This document shows positions 12,052 through 20,799 of a DNA stretch of 24,093 nucleotides, one piece after another. The translations under genes and the position numbers were made by a program. The DNA is from a virus, in IMG/VR virus record IMGVR_UViG_3300034061_002205, positions 1 through 24,093 of that record; one strand, written 5' to 3'. Under the pieces are notes generated by a model, which saw nothing but the letters and a program-made list of their open reading frames with translations, ran no database searches and was not told the origin of the DNA. Within the stretch, counting starts at the first letter, position 1, and every line of letters begins with the position of its first letter.

Positions 12052-14214
12052 CTAACCGCCTAAAGTTGCATTTGCTAACCTGTTTCTATCTAACGCCTGT
12101 TGTGATGTTACTTGTCCCGAAACAACGTAAGCTTGTACAGGTTGTTGGTTTAAACTTGCTAATTGATTAACCCCACTTTGTCCAACTACGTTAAATTGTG
12201 GTGCTGACATATTAGGAGCGCCACCACCACCGCCAACATTATCTCCTGAAGGCGCACCACCACCGCCTAATGCTTTTAATCCTTTTGCAGTTGCCGCTAT
12301 GTTTGCAGCTATTCCTATTCCTGTACTTACGTTATTTAATGCAATTTCTGCTGAAGCAAAAGCAAGTCCGCCAGGAATAGATGCGTATTTTAAAGTTGTT
12401 GCTGCGTTAGCCGCTTTTGATGAAATAATCATTTTAGCAATACCAATTGCACTTTCAGCTATTAATGCTGCTTTTTGTATTCCTTTTGATTTTTCAAATA
12501 AAGTTTTTATTAAATCAATGCCTTGCGATGCTACGTCTAAACTTTGTTGTTGTATAGCAATTTTAGCATCAGACACAGACTTTGCAGTTGCTATTTCTTT
12601 GTCGGCGGCTTCTTTGTCTAACGCTTCTTTGTCTTTATTATATTTATTTTTTAACGCTAAAAGTAGTGCTGCGTTTCCTTCAGCCGCTTCTTGTTCTATT
12701 TTATATTTATCGTAAAGTTTTTGTTGTGCGGTGTCGGTTAATTCTGCTAATAAATTTTCTTGTCTAAAAAATTCAGCATCCTTTTTTTCCTGTGCTGTTT
12801 TACGTGCTTCTTCAGCTTGTAAAATATATTTTTGTTCTATTGCTAATAAGTCCGCTTCCTGTCCTTCTTTGTTTAATTTTTGTAAAGTGTCGTAGTCTTT
12901 TTGTTTTAAACTTTTGTCTTTTAATTGCTTGTCTTGTTCTTCTTTTTTTCGTTTGTATGCAAGTAAAATAACCGCTTCTTCTTTTGCTTGTCCTTCGTCC
13001 ATTAAACGAATATTCTCGTCTTCAATGTTTTTAGTTATGTCAATTAATTCTTTGCTTTGTTTCGTTTCAGTTTTTACTTTTTTCTCGTGGCTACTATGTC
13101 TTTCACCTGCTATTCTTACTTCGTTATCGCGTATTAATTGCGCTTTGTTTTCTAACGCTGCTGCTAAATCTTTTCCTTCTTTAATAGAATTTTCCATTGT
13201 AGCTTTTGTAAGTGCTTCTTGTTTTTTTATGACATCGTCACTTGCTCCAATATTTCTTAAATAAGCTAAAGTGTTTTTTTCTTTTACATACGAATTATGT
13301 GCGGTTGCTTTACTTGCTCGTTCTAATGCTATTTCTTCGTTTGCGTGTCGTATTGCTAACTTATGTAAAGCGTTTGCACTTGCACCAGAAGCTTCAGCCA
13401 TTTTGTATTCGTGTCCGTTTTTAGTTTTTAGTGCTGTACTTGCTCGTTCATTTGATTTTATTTGTGTATTTAAAGCTGCAGTATTTTTTTTAATTGAAGC
13501 TTCGTGTTTTAGATTTGCGTTTGTTGAACCTGTAAAAAAACCTATTATGCTATCAAAGTTTGAAATCAATGCAACAAGTCCTGCAACAACTAAACCTATT
13601 CCTAAACTTGCAAAAGCTAAACGTAATAATTTCATCGCGCCTGTTGCTCCTGTTGTTGCTGCGGTTGTCGCTACAGTTGCAGTTCCTTGTGCTACGGTTG
13701 CTTGTGTGTCTGCTACTTTTGCAACTGTTGATTCTGCTGTTGCGGTTATACTTCCTGTTTGTACAAAATTATAAATGCCTTGAAATACTGAAGTTGCTTT
13801 TATTACCGCTCCAAGTTGTTTAAAAGCGTCTATACTTTCACCAACGGCTTGTGCGCCTGAAGCTATTGCCATTGCGCTTTGAACTTTTAGTAAAGCTTTT
13901 TCTACACTTTCGTTTTGTTTTCCGAACGCTCCTAATGCACCTGTAACAACTGAAAAACCACCTGCAACACCTGTTAACGCTCCTGTAACAGCTTTAAACT
14001 TTGCGTCTGGGTTAAAGGCATCTGTTAGTGCTTTTGCATCACCAATTTTGTCTTTTAAAAGTGCTGCTGACTTTGCCGCTTCAACTGCTTGTGCTGAAGT
14101 TGCGCCAAACTTTTCAGACAACGCCTGTACTTCAAGTTGTGCTTCTTTAAATTGTTGTTTTAACGTTCCTAAATTAGCGTTTACTTCTAATTCAATTACT
14201 TTTTTTTCAGCCAT
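12052..14214 (-). CDS. tail tape measure protein
   Basis: This 720-aa protein has an N-terminal helical region (LNANLGTLKQQFKEAQLEVQ-like), long Ala-rich segments, a hydrophobic stretch at about 190-227 (LRLAFASLGIGLVVAGLVALISNF), an extended charged coiled-coil (about 235-560) and a second hydrophobic part. The C-terminus is Gly-rich (GGGGAPSGDNVGGGGGAPN). This is the classic make-up of a siphovirus tape measure, which sets tail length and is ejected ahead of DNA. At about 1.5 angstrom per residue the tail would be near 100 nm. It lies downstream of the long tail proteins rather than directly after the chaperone. Its start overlaps a 55-aa gene by eight bases. Confidence 0.85.
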   Translation of the reverse strand: MAEKKVIELEVNANLGTLKQQFKEAQLEVQALSEKFGATSAQAVEAAKSAALLKDKIGDAKALTDAFNPDAKFKAVTGALTGVAGGFSVVTGALGAFGKQNESVEKALLKVQSAMAIASGAQAVGESIDAFKQLGAVIKATSVFQGIYNFVQTGSITATAESTVAKVADTQATVAQGTATVATTAATTGATGAMKLLRLAFASLGIGLVVAGLVALISNFDSIIGFFTGSTNANLKHEASIKKNTAALNTQIKSNERASTALKTKNGHEYKMAEASGASANALHKLAIRHANEEIALERASKATAHNSYVKEKNTLAYLRNIGASDDVIKKQEALTKATMENSIKEGKDLAAALENKAQLIRDNEVRIAGERHSSHEKKVKTETKQSKELIDITKNIEDENIRLMDEGQAKEEAVILLAYKRKKEEQDKQLKDKSLKQKDYDTLQKLNKEGQEADLLAIEQKYILQAEEARKTAQEKKDAEFFRQENLLAELTDTAQQKLYDKYKIEQEAAEGNAALLLALKNKYNKDKEALDKEAADKEIATAKSVSDAKIAIQQQSLDVASQGIDLIKTLFEKSKGIQKAALIAESAIGIAKMIISSKAANAATTLKYASIPGGLAFASAEIALNNVSTGIGIAANIAATAKGLKALGGGGAPSGDNVGGGGGAPNMSAPQFNVVGQSGVNQLASLNQQPVQAYVVSGQVTSQQALDRNRLANATLGG

Positions 14215-14374
14215 TATTATTTAGTTTTTTTTCTATTAACCTTTTGCGTTGTGCTTGTTTCCATTGTTCTTTTATGCTTGTAGTAAATTTATATTTACCT
14301 TTTGCGATGTCGATGTTTTCACTTTCTCCGTAAAAATCACTTAATAAAAGCATTTCAATTATTTTGTTTATCAT
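14207..14374 (-). CDS. small hypothetical protein before the tape measure, 55 aa
   Basis: The frame MINKIIEMLLLSDFYGESEN IDIAKGKYKF then a basic helix (QWKQAQRKRLIEKKLNNNG). Its ATG overlaps the stop of the 766-aa tail gene (ATGA) and its stop overlaps the tape measure gene by eight bases, so coupling ties it into the tail operon. No family is recognised. A tail assembly helper is possible because of position only. Confidence 0.65.
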   Translation of the reverse strand: MINKIIEMLLLSDFYGESENIDIAKGKYKFTTSIKEQWKQAQRKRLIEKKLNNNG

Positions 14375-16671
14375 ACTTGGTTTATTATTATATAGTTTGT
14401 GTCCGTGTTTCCGTTAAGATAATCTGTGTCTAAAGTTATTGTAATTACTCTTGCAGCCGCTATTGGAACGGTTACGTCTAAATAACCTTCTGCTGTAAAA
14501 AGTACACTTGACAAAGTAACATCACCTGCGCTTTTTTGTACCCTTACTTGTGTTGCTCCGTTTGTAAATAAGATTGCAAAACGTAAAGTGTTTCCTGTTC
14601 CTGTTGGTGTGTTAACTAACTTAATTGGCTTTACTTGTGCAAAGTCACTAATTAAAGTAAAACTTACGTCACCTGTAGTTAAGTCGCTTTGCATTTCGTT
14701 TATCATATAACGTTTGTCTCTTATAATTAACCTATCGTTTAACTGAAGTTGTGTAAGTAAAGAAACAGGAAGTATTGTTTTAACTTTTACTAATCTGTTT
14801 TTTGGGTTGTATAAGTTAACTAAATAATCTCTGTAATATAAAGCGTAAATCGTGTTTGGGTTGTTTACTAAATAAAAACTTGATATTTCTTCACCAAAGT
14901 TTAACGTCAAAGGTATTAAACCTGTTTCAAAAAGTATGTTGCTATCTTGTCCAAATGGAACGTAGTTAGTTATATTAGCAAGTCCGTTCCAATGTATATG
15001 TCCGCTTGTTATGAATTCTTTTTGGTTCATATACAACAAAACAGGTTTCGGAATATACGGCGATAATTCTTTGTTTAGGCAATAACCTACTTGTAATTGA
15101 TTACCAAAATTATTAAATAGTAAGTTCTCAAATGGACTTTCTATTTTGTATTCTCCACCGTCGTAATTAAAACCTATTTTCGTGTTTCCGTAGCCGTGAG
15201 CGTCTGCGTTTAATGGACTTTCTAAAAAGTATTTATTTAACATACATTCGCTATCTTGATATTTAAACTCAATAGACTTATAAAGTTTCATGCGTTCAAT
15301 TTCAATGCTTGTGATGTCGGTGTATTCTGTTATGTCAACTACTGCGCCTTTAGAATACCAATATTGTATTGGGTCAAAAGTAAATACGTTCTTCGTGTTT
15401 GAGTAAACTGTTAAATTAAACTCTTTGCATATTCCTGTTATAAAATCACTAATTTTTAAGTCTGGAGCTAAACCTGCTAAATCAGTAAACGAAGTTGTTG
15501 TTGCCGTTGATACTGCTGTTCCTGTTTGTGTTGTTATTACTCCTGAATCAAAAACCGTTCTAAAATAAGTAAAATTTATTCCAATTGTTATTGCAGCGTA
15601 ACTTCTTATTTTATATGTTATAACATCGTTTTGTTGTACACTTATTGAAGCACTTACACCTGTTGTTGTTCCGCCTACTGCGTGAGAAAATACACCATTG
15701 CGATATAAATCAATAAAATAATCTATTGGTGAACTTAACGAAGCAACTGTAAAAGTTAATTGATGTGCAACCGTGTTTGTGGTGTTTAATTCTATTCGTG
15801 TAAAACTATTTGTTGTTGTGTTAAACGCACTTGCTAAAGCACCACTTGAAGAAGTAAAATCTAATTCTACAGGGTTGTTTGTGTAGTGGTAACTTTCCTT
15901 GTTTTTGTAAAGTAAAAATGCTTTTTTAAATAAATCACTTTGTAAAAATAAACCGTTAAATGTTATTGAGTATTTACTTTCAATTAAATCAAATATACTT
16001 GCAACACGAACCGCAGGAAATAATTCTGTGTAAACTATTTCGCCATTAACGTGGTTTATATTGTTATCGTTGTTTGTAGGGTATTCATACCAATTAGGTA
16101 CGTTTGCAGTAGGCAAAGGATAACTTGAATTAAACTGCCAAACTCTATTTGAACTTATTAACGGGTAACGAACGTTGTAATCGGTTACTGTACTGTCTAT
16201 TGTTACTCTATTGTAAACTTCTTGGTTTGTGTAGTTGTGGTCTAACGTTGAGTAATTTAATTGACTTAATTTGTCTTCGTTAAAGAAGTCTTTTAAACTT
16301 ACACCTGCTCCGTAAAATGTTACTGAATAACTATCAGGTTGTCCGTTTTTTAGGTTCGTCTTTTCGAGCTGAATTTTACCACGTCTAAATAAAATTGTGT
16401 CAATTTCTATATATGCGTTGTATCGGTTTTGATAGTCAATAGTTGCGTCAACATCGTTTTGGTAAAAGTGTTGAAATATTGCGTTGTTTGTAGGTGAACA
16501 AGGAATCGTAAAACCTTGTGAATAGTCTGTAAATATTTTACTTATGTCTGAAATATTTTGTATGGTCGAACTTACGGTTATCTTTTCATCGTTAAATAAT
16601 TCTAAACGTGAAAATTCTAACTCCGTTTGTGCTAAAGCTGTTTCTATAAATATTGCTACTTGCCTTTTCAT
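14371..16671 (-). CDS. large tail-tip or baseplate-like structural protein
   Basis: The 766-aa protein begins QVAIFIETALAQTELEFSRLELF and contains KIFTDYSQGFTIPCSPTNN, a pattern I associate with tail-associated proteins of Flavobacteriia phages. It is Asn/Tyr/Thr-rich with many short beta strands. Notable segments are RVASIFDLIESKYSITFNGLF, LAPDLKISDFITGICKEFNLTVY and RLIIRDKRYMINEMQSDLTTGDVSF. The last two resemble the gp27-like hub folds of distal tail proteins, and the C-terminal 100 residues look like a separate beta domain. It starts at the base where the upstream gene ends. The fold assignment is tentative; the structural role is well supported. Confidence 0.65.
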   Translation of the reverse strand: MKRQVAIFIETALAQTELEFSRLELFNDEKITVSSTIQNISDISKIFTDYSQGFTIPCSPTNNAIFQHFYQNDVDATIDYQNRYNAYIEIDTILFRRGKIQLEKTNLKNGQPDSYSVTFYGAGVSLKDFFNEDKLSQLNYSTLDHNYTNQEVYNRVTIDSTVTDYNVRYPLISSNRVWQFNSSYPLPTANVPNWYEYPTNNDNNINHVNGEIVYTELFPAVRVASIFDLIESKYSITFNGLFLQSDLFKKAFLLYKNKESYHYTNNPVELDFTSSSGALASAFNTTTNSFTRIELNTTNTVAHQLTFTVASLSSPIDYFIDLYRNGVFSHAVGGTTTGVSASISVQQNDVITYKIRSYAAITIGINFTYFRTVFDSGVITTQTGTAVSTATTTSFTDLAGLAPDLKISDFITGICKEFNLTVYSNTKNVFTFDPIQYWYSKGAVVDITEYTDITSIEIERMKLYKSIEFKYQDSECMLNKYFLESPLNADAHGYGNTKIGFNYDGGEYKIESPFENLLFNNFGNQLQVGYCLNKELSPYIPKPVLLYMNQKEFITSGHIHWNGLANITNYVPFGQDSNILFETGLIPLTLNFGEEISSFYLVNNPNTIYALYYRDYLVNLYNPKNRLVKVKTILPVSLLTQLQLNDRLIIRDKRYMINEMQSDLTTGDVSFTLISDFAQVKPIKLVNTPTGTGNTLRFAILFTNGATQVRVQKSAGDVTLSSVLFTAEGYLDVTVPIAAARVITITLDTDYLNGNTDTNYIIINQV

Positions 16672-17711
16672 CAGATAACTGAATTAATAACATCGTATGT
16701 AAACTCAAAGTCTAAACTATAATTAATTTGGTTCGTGTTTATATGCTTAAACAACTCTGTGCTTTTAGTATTAATCTTTGCAGGTTTGTTGTCTATTAAA
16801 ATTCGTTCGCTTAACATTATTTGTTTTAAAACTTCTTTCCAAGTTTCAGCTACCCAACCTGTATTTACTTTAATACTTTTTTTGCCGTTAGCGTTAAATA
16901 CTTTTCTTTGTCCTTCTAAAGTGTTGTAGTTAAAACTATCTGTTTGCAATAAATTGTATTCCGTGTTTTCAACGCTAAAGGTGTCGTTACTTGCTTTAAA
17001 AAAGAACTCACGTTGCCAAGCTCCATACTTGTTTACAAAGTCAATTATAACAGGTGTATATTTACATTCTTCAAGTGGGTAAAAATACCAAGTCGCCTGA
17101 ACTGCTGAAGCTCCGTTTAAAATTTCTACTTTGTTTCCTTCGTTTACGTTTGCGGTTCGAACTCGTGGTATGTCAAATGTTGAACTTGCTACCGCTAAAG
17201 TTGTTACTACTGCTGTACTTAAATTTGTGTAACGTGCTGTAAAACTTGCGCCTGTTGTTACTCTTATTTTTCCTGCGTCACTTGTCGGGTTGTAGTAATA
17301 ATTTCCTGCATCTAAACCGTAGTTTCCTAAATCAAAGTTATAACCGCTTTCGTAATATGTACTTCCGTCAAATGCTATGTAATCTAATTGTGGGTCTGTT
17401 GCTGTTGCAGAATAAGTTGAACCTACTAACTTATAGCGTTTTACCCTTACGTTTACACGTTCTGTTGTCGGGTTTGTTACCGCAGCATTTCCACCTGCTG
17501 AACAACTTGCAAAACGTATGTATTCACGTATGTATGGTGATATATCGTAAAGTGTTTCAACGTTGTTTGAAGCTGGTATTAATTTACTTAAAGTGTATTG
17601 CGGACTTGCTGAAAAAGTTGTTGCGCTTAAAAACAACTCTACTTTAGAACCGTTTTGTCCTGTTTCTGCAATCCTAATTAAATACGGTGAACGTGCAAAT
17701 ATATTAGCCAT
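16671..17711 (-). CDS. tail structural protein, 346 aa
   Basis: The N-terminus MANIFARSPYLIRIAETGQNGSKVELFLS leads into a beta-rich body with YTLSKLIPASNNVETLYDISPYIREYIRF. This pattern recurs in Bacteroidetes siphovirus tail genes. Two domains seem likely: residues 1-160, ending in Tyr/Asn repeats (YNFDLGNYGLDAGNYYYN), and 200-346, with a region around FNANGKKSIKVNTGWVAETWKEVLKQIMLS. It shares one base with both neighbours (TAATG-type junctions), so it is translated with the 766-aa protein and may form the distal tail with it. The exact role is unknown. Confidence 0.6.
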   Translation of the reverse strand: MANIFARSPYLIRIAETGQNGSKVELFLSATTFSASPQYTLSKLIPASNNVETLYDISPYIREYIRFASCSAGGNAAVTNPTTERVNVRVKRYKLVGSTYSATATDPQLDYIAFDGSTYYESGYNFDLGNYGLDAGNYYYNPTSDAGKIRVTTGASFTARYTNLSTAVVTTLAVASSTFDIPRVRTANVNEGNKVEILNGASAVQATWYFYPLEECKYTPVIIDFVNKYGAWQREFFFKASNDTFSVENTEYNLLQTDSFNYNTLEGQRKVFNANGKKSIKVNTGWVAETWKEVLKQIMLSERILIDNKPAKINTKSTELFKHINTNQINYSLDFEFTYDVINSVI

Positions 17712-18250
17712 TATTTCTTTTCGTTTTTAAATTGTGTGTCTTTAAATAAATTCATTGCGTCTAAACCAAACTTTTCGATTAACTCATTTGGCAATCTTTT
17801 AAATGCAGCTTCAAATGGTTTTGTAAAAAACAAACTTGGTTTTATACCTTGATGGTAAACTGTATCTCTAACTGCATACGGATTAAGTCCTTTACTTGCG
17901 CTCCATTGCATAAAATGTTTAACGCTTGGCTTTTTACCTATCTTAAATTTAAACTCACTTTGTGGCGCGTTTTGTTTCCACATTTTACCTTTGTTATTCG
18001 TGCTTTTAAACTTGCTTGTTGTTGCACGAACTCCACCAACTCCTTTAACTCCTTTGTCTTGAAATTGTCCGTACAAATTCATTTCAAAGTCTATAGACAA
18101 ACTATTAGGCATTGCCTTAACGTTACCTTTTAAACTTTGCCAAAGTCCTTTTGTGTGGTTCTTTTTTAAGGTAGTTAAATTCTTTCGTGCTTCTTTAATT
18201 ACCGACTTTGAAAACCTATCTAATTCTTTTTGTACTTCGCTTTGTTTCAT
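17711..18250 (-). CDS. tail completion-like protein (HK97 gp10-like)
   Basis: The 179-aa protein has LNLYGQF-like and DKGVKGVGGVRATTSKF segments followed by a basic stretch, then SVKHFMQWSASKGLNPYAVRDTVYHQGIKPSLFFTKPFEAAFKRLP. The order of a Lys-rich N-terminal helix, an FMNLYGQFQDKGVKG-like strand pair and a C-terminal helix after FFTKPFE is typical of small neck or tail-completion proteins of this type in Bacteroidetes phages. It probably sits at the head-tail joint. It starts two bases after the stop of the previous gene. Assigned by overall pattern; not aligned. Confidence 0.6.
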   Translation of the reverse strand: MKQSEVQKELDRFSKSVIKEARKNLTTLKKNHTKGLWQSLKGNVKAMPNSLSIDFEMNLYGQFQDKGVKGVGGVRATTSKFKSTNNKGKMWKQNAPQSEFKFKIGKKPSVKHFMQWSASKGLNPYAVRDTVYHQGIKPSLFFTKPFEAAFKRLPNELIEKFGLDAMNLFKDTQFKNEKK

Positions 18251-18251
18251 C

Positions 18252-18707
18252 TTAACAAATTGTCATTTCGTTCGGTGTTACTACGTCAAAAGTCATCGTC
18301 CAACCTGCCATGTAATTTTCAAAACGTTCTGTAAATGGTTCTAAATTTGCCGTGCCTTCAACCATATACAAGTCGTATGCTAAACTTCCGTGTTTTATTA
18401 TTTCGTATGCTCTATTTAATACTGCGTGTTGTGTATTCAGTACGTCTATTTCGTTGTCGTTACCTAAAAAAATATTTGTTGTTGCGCTCTTGGACAAGTC
18501 TACTATGTCCATTGCTATTAAACTAATGTTCCAAGTTACTGTACGTTCGTCTAACGTGCAGTTATTAACCATTATATGAACTAAAGGAAATATTGTTTGT
18601 TTACTTAAATCTACTTTAAAAATGTCTCCTTGTGTTACCGTGTTTACAATAACGTCTGCGTCAAAGTGTGTTTTAAGTTTGTCTAATAATTCAAAGTAAC
18701 CTGTCAT
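18252..18707 (-). CDS. probable tail terminator or minor tail protein, 151 aa
   Basis: The protein has an N-terminal helix (FELLDKLKTHFDADVIVNTV), then strands (TIFPLVHIMVNNCTLDERTVTWNISLIAMDIVDL), a central helix (LNTQHAVLNRAYEIIKHG) and a strand pair (FENYMAGWTMTFDVVTPNEM). The alpha-beta layout and length match tail terminator (gpU-like) or head-tail joining proteins. Its ATG overlaps the stop of the frameshifted chaperone frame (ATGA), so its translation is probably coupled to the -1 frame and not to the zero frame, which ends 17 bases earlier. Confidence 0.55.
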   Translation of the reverse strand: MTGYFELLDKLKTHFDADVIVNTVTQGDIFKVDLSKQTIFPLVHIMVNNCTLDERTVTWNISLIAMDIVDLSKSATTNIFLGNDNEIDVLNTQHAVLNRAYEIIKHGSLAYDLYMVEGTANLEPFTERFENYMAGWTMTFDVVTPNEMTIC

Positions 18708-18979
18708 TTTTTATACATTTTATTTAATTGGCGTTGTTCAATTTCTTGCTTTTGCTTTTCGAAGGTAAGATAGGTGAGACATTGAGTAAGTCGATATCCG
18801 GTGACTGTGTCAAATCTTGTAACGTCTCCTTGAGCGAGTGCGTAAATTGATTGATACCAACCCCATTGTTTTCCAAATTGAGCTTGTTCGCTAAACTCGT
18901 TTGCGTCTTCTTGTTCGTTTTTATCTGCCGTTCCAAATAAGTAAGCGTAGCTGTCAATAATTCGCTTCCTAAATTCCAA
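18704..18979 (-). CDS. -1 frame extension of the tail assembly chaperone (GT-like)
   Basis: An open frame overlaps the end of the chaperone gene for 256 bases and codes for 91 residues of well-formed protein (FGKQWGWYQSIYALAQGD, YRLTQCLTYLTFEKQKQEIE). Such sequence resembles chaperone C-termini in Bacteroidetes phages. It has no ATG near its beginning: the only candidate start is a TTG inside the nine-T run, and an in-frame TGA lies at 19009-19007. Expression by -1 slippage from the zero frame is therefore likely, as for lambda gpG/gpGT. The fusion would be about 254 residues (163 from the zero frame plus 91). Its stop overlaps the next gene's ATG, which also supports translation. Confidence 0.7.
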   Translation of the reverse strand: MEFRKRIIDSYAYLFGTADKNEQEDANEFSEQAQFGKQWGWYQSIYALAQGDVTRFDTVTGYRLTQCLTYLTFEKQKQEIEQRQLNKMYKK

Positions 18980-19467
18980 AAAAAAATACTTGAACTTATC
19001 GCTATGTCAACAGGCGTGAACTTCATTAACTCGTGCATTTCTGCCATTGGTGTGTAGTCAATTATTTCGTACTTGTCTTTGAACTTCATCTTTATAGGCC
19101 TGTACATAACAGCCATTGCCTTGTGGTAGTTTTCCCACTTTAACAAATTGTTTTCTAAGTCTACGTATTCGCCAAAACTTATGTCTTCTAAATTAGTTAT
19201 AAATCCAAACTCTTGACTTCCGATTTTAAATGTAGGTTGAAATTTCGGCTTTTGCTCAAACAGGTTTTTAAAGTGTAAAATTAATTCGTTTAAACTTGTC
19301 AGCTTCATTTTGACAATATCTTTTAATTCAATACCGCAGAAAATTTGTATCATTTTTTGTGCAATAAATTCTTCGTCGTTACTTCCTTCCTGTACCTTTA
19401 AAAATTCTTGGTAGCTTTTTAATGGTATTTCATTTAAAGTTGTTGGTACGTTTATTTCTAACTTCAT
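18724..19467 (-). CDS. tail assembly chaperone, zero-frame product (gpG-like)
   Basis: The 247-aa protein begins MKLEINVPTTLNEIPLKSYQ and contains GFITNLEDISFGEYVDLENNLLKWENYHKAMAVMYRPI, a segment typical of phage tail assembly chaperones in this group. These bind the tape measure during tail building. The frame continues for 84 codons past the presumed slip site with a plausible sequence (FFWNLGSELLTATLTYLERQ, then a Ser/Lys-rich end), so both frames seem to code in the overlap. It lies between a 54-aa gene and the tail genes, about 4.5 kb from the tape measure. Which of the two C-termini is the major product cannot be told. Confidence 0.75.
   Translation of the reverse strand: MKLEINVPTTLNEIPLKSYQEFLKVQEGSNDEEFIAQKMIQIFCGIELKDIVKMKLTSLNELILHFKNLFEQKPKFQPTFKIGSQEFGFITNLEDISFGEYVDLENNLLKWENYHKAMAVMYRPIKMKFKDKYEIIDYTPMAEMHELMKFTPVDIAISSSIFFWNLGSELLTATLTYLERQIKTNKKTQTSLANKLNLENNGVGINQFTHSLKETLQDLTQSPDIDLLNVSPILPSKSKSKKLNNAN
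18978..18986 (-). promoter_or_regulatory. candidate -1 ribosomal frameshift site (run of nine T)
   Basis: On the minus strand the zero frame reads AGT ATT TTT TTT TGG. The run contains the heptamer T TTT TTT. Re-pairing one base upstream gives TTT TTT TTG and enters the 91-codon frame. The only window in which the shift can occur is between the TGA at 19009-19007 and the point where conserved-looking -1 sequence begins, and the run sits inside it. Confidence 0.65.
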
Positions 19468-19477
19468 ATATCTATAA

Positions 19478-19642
19478 TTAATTATTTGCTGTTTTGTTGT
19501 GTTCGTTTTTTTGTATGTAATCGTAAGCTTGTTTTAACATATTAATATCTCGGATATCACGTAAATAAATACGAACCTTAACGCCTTTTTTTTGGTAGAT
19601 GTAAATCTGTACGCATTGCATCATTACTTCTAAATCGTTCAT
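19478..19642 (-). CDS. small hypothetical protein after the large terminase, 54 aa
   Basis: The protein MNDLEVMMQCVQIYIYQKKG, VKVRIYLRDI, then a helix (MLKQAYDYIQKNEHNK) looks like a small alpha-beta fold. Its ATG overlaps the terminase stop (ATGA), which supports translation. The next gene starts 11 bases after it ends. No family is recognised. Confidence 0.65.
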   Translation of the reverse strand: MNDLEVMMQCVQIYIYQKKGVKVRIYLRDIRDINMLKQAYDYIQKNEHNKTANN

Positions 19643-20799
19643 CGTATAAAATATTGTCCGTGTGTATTGTTTAACCCTAACGTTTCCATTTCGTGGTATC
19701 TAACAGCGTCTATTGCGTGGTCGTTTTTGCCTTGCGGTTTGTTTAATGTTTTACCAGACTTGTCAGCATCCCAACAGTAAGCTCTTAATTCTTTTATTAG
19801 GTTTGTGCTTTGTGAAGTAACTAAATAATTTTGTGACTGCATTATTTGTATTCCGTAGTTTACACTATCTGCGCCCTTTGTTACTCCTTTTATTTGTTGT
19901 CCTGTTCTGCGTATTTCTTCAATGCTTTTTGGTTCTGAACTATCTGCGTATGCTATTACGTGTTTTTGTAGTTTCTTTGCTATGTCGTTATTCAATAAAC
20001 TTGTTTGGTAACATATTTCGTTTAGTATTCTTTGTCCGTTGTAATTGTAAACTTCAACTATGCTTGTTGGGTCGTTACTATAACCGAAGTCTAAACCGTA
20101 ACCAAGTAAACGTGCTTCAGTTGGTATTGTGTCAATTAGTTTCCAATTACTAAATATAACTCCTTCTAACATTCCGACAAGTCCTTCTCCATATACTCGC
20201 CACCAATTAGCCCAATAACTGCTTGTCGTGGCTTTTAAGCGGTTCTTTTCTATTTCCGTTACTATTCGTTCATCTAACGCTTCGTTGTCTTTGTACGTTA
20301 AAATTAAAAAGTCTGTGTCGGGTTCGTCTTTTAGTTCCGTATGTACCCAAAATTCATTTGCTGGGTTAAAGTCAAGGTATATTCGTTTTTTTGTACGTAT
20401 TGCAAGTTCGTTATATGCTTCAAATGTTACATTGTTACATTCGTTAATATAAAGAATATCACGTCTTGCACCCCTTAATTTACTGCTATCGTCTGCACTA
20501 AAAAATTCAATGTATGAACCATTTTTAAAATCGTACCTTAATAAACTTTTGTTAAAACTACTTTCAAAAAAACGGTTACTCCAACGCATTATTTTAACGA
20601 AGTCTTTTAATGCGCCCCTTCGTAAGTGTGGAATACTTTCAGCAACTATACTTATTTCCGTGTTTTTGTGCTTTGTCGCTATGTCTATTAATAAAGGAAT
20701 TACGCCAAAAGTTTTACCAGCTGAAGTACCGCCTTGAATTATTTTTATTCGCTTGTCTAACTTTGCAATCTTACTAATTGCAGTCGTCCGTATTAACAT
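19639..20799 (-). CDS. terL: terminase large subunit
   Basis: This 386-aa packaging motor has an N-terminal ATPase domain with Walker A GGTSAGKT (23-30), Walker B ILYINE (115-120, catalytic Glu120) and the coupling segment YLDFNPANEFW. The C-terminal nuclease domain has acidic residues at Asp237 (GLDFGY), Asp286 (AYADSSEP) and Asp360/Asp364 (NDHAIDAVRY). It belongs to the PBSX/Terminase_3 type. It cuts concatemeric DNA and drives it into the prohead through the portal. The gene overlaps the small-subunit candidate by 26 bases. At 386 aa it is compact but has all expected motifs. Confidence 0.93.
   Translation of the reverse strand: MLIRTTAISKIAKLDKRIKIIQGGTSAGKTFGVIPLLIDIATKHKNTEISIVAESIPHLRRGALKDFVKIMRWSNRFFESSFNKSLLRYDFKNGSYIEFFSADDSSKLRGARRDILYINECNNVTFEAYNELAIRTKKRIYLDFNPANEFWVHTELKDEPDTDFLILTYKDNEALDERIVTEIEKNRLKATTSSYWANWWRVYGEGLVGMLEGVIFSNWKLIDTIPTEARLLGYGLDFGYSNDPTSIVEVYNYNGQRILNEICYQTSLLNNDIAKKLQKHVIAYADSSEPKSIEEIRRTGQQIKGVTKGADSVNYGIQIMQSQNYLVTSQSTNLIKELRAYCWDADKSGKTLNKPQGKNDHAIDAVRYHEMETLGLNNTHGQYFIR

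Noticed and set aside
13271-13774. Plus-strand frame of 167 codons, Ala/Val-rich
   Set aside because: It is antisense to the tape measure gene and reflects its Ala/Thr-rich codons; no start context or neighbours support it.
17696-17703. TATATTTG promoter-like box
   Set aside because: It lies inside codons 3-6 of the 346-aa tail gene and has no TTG at the right distance.
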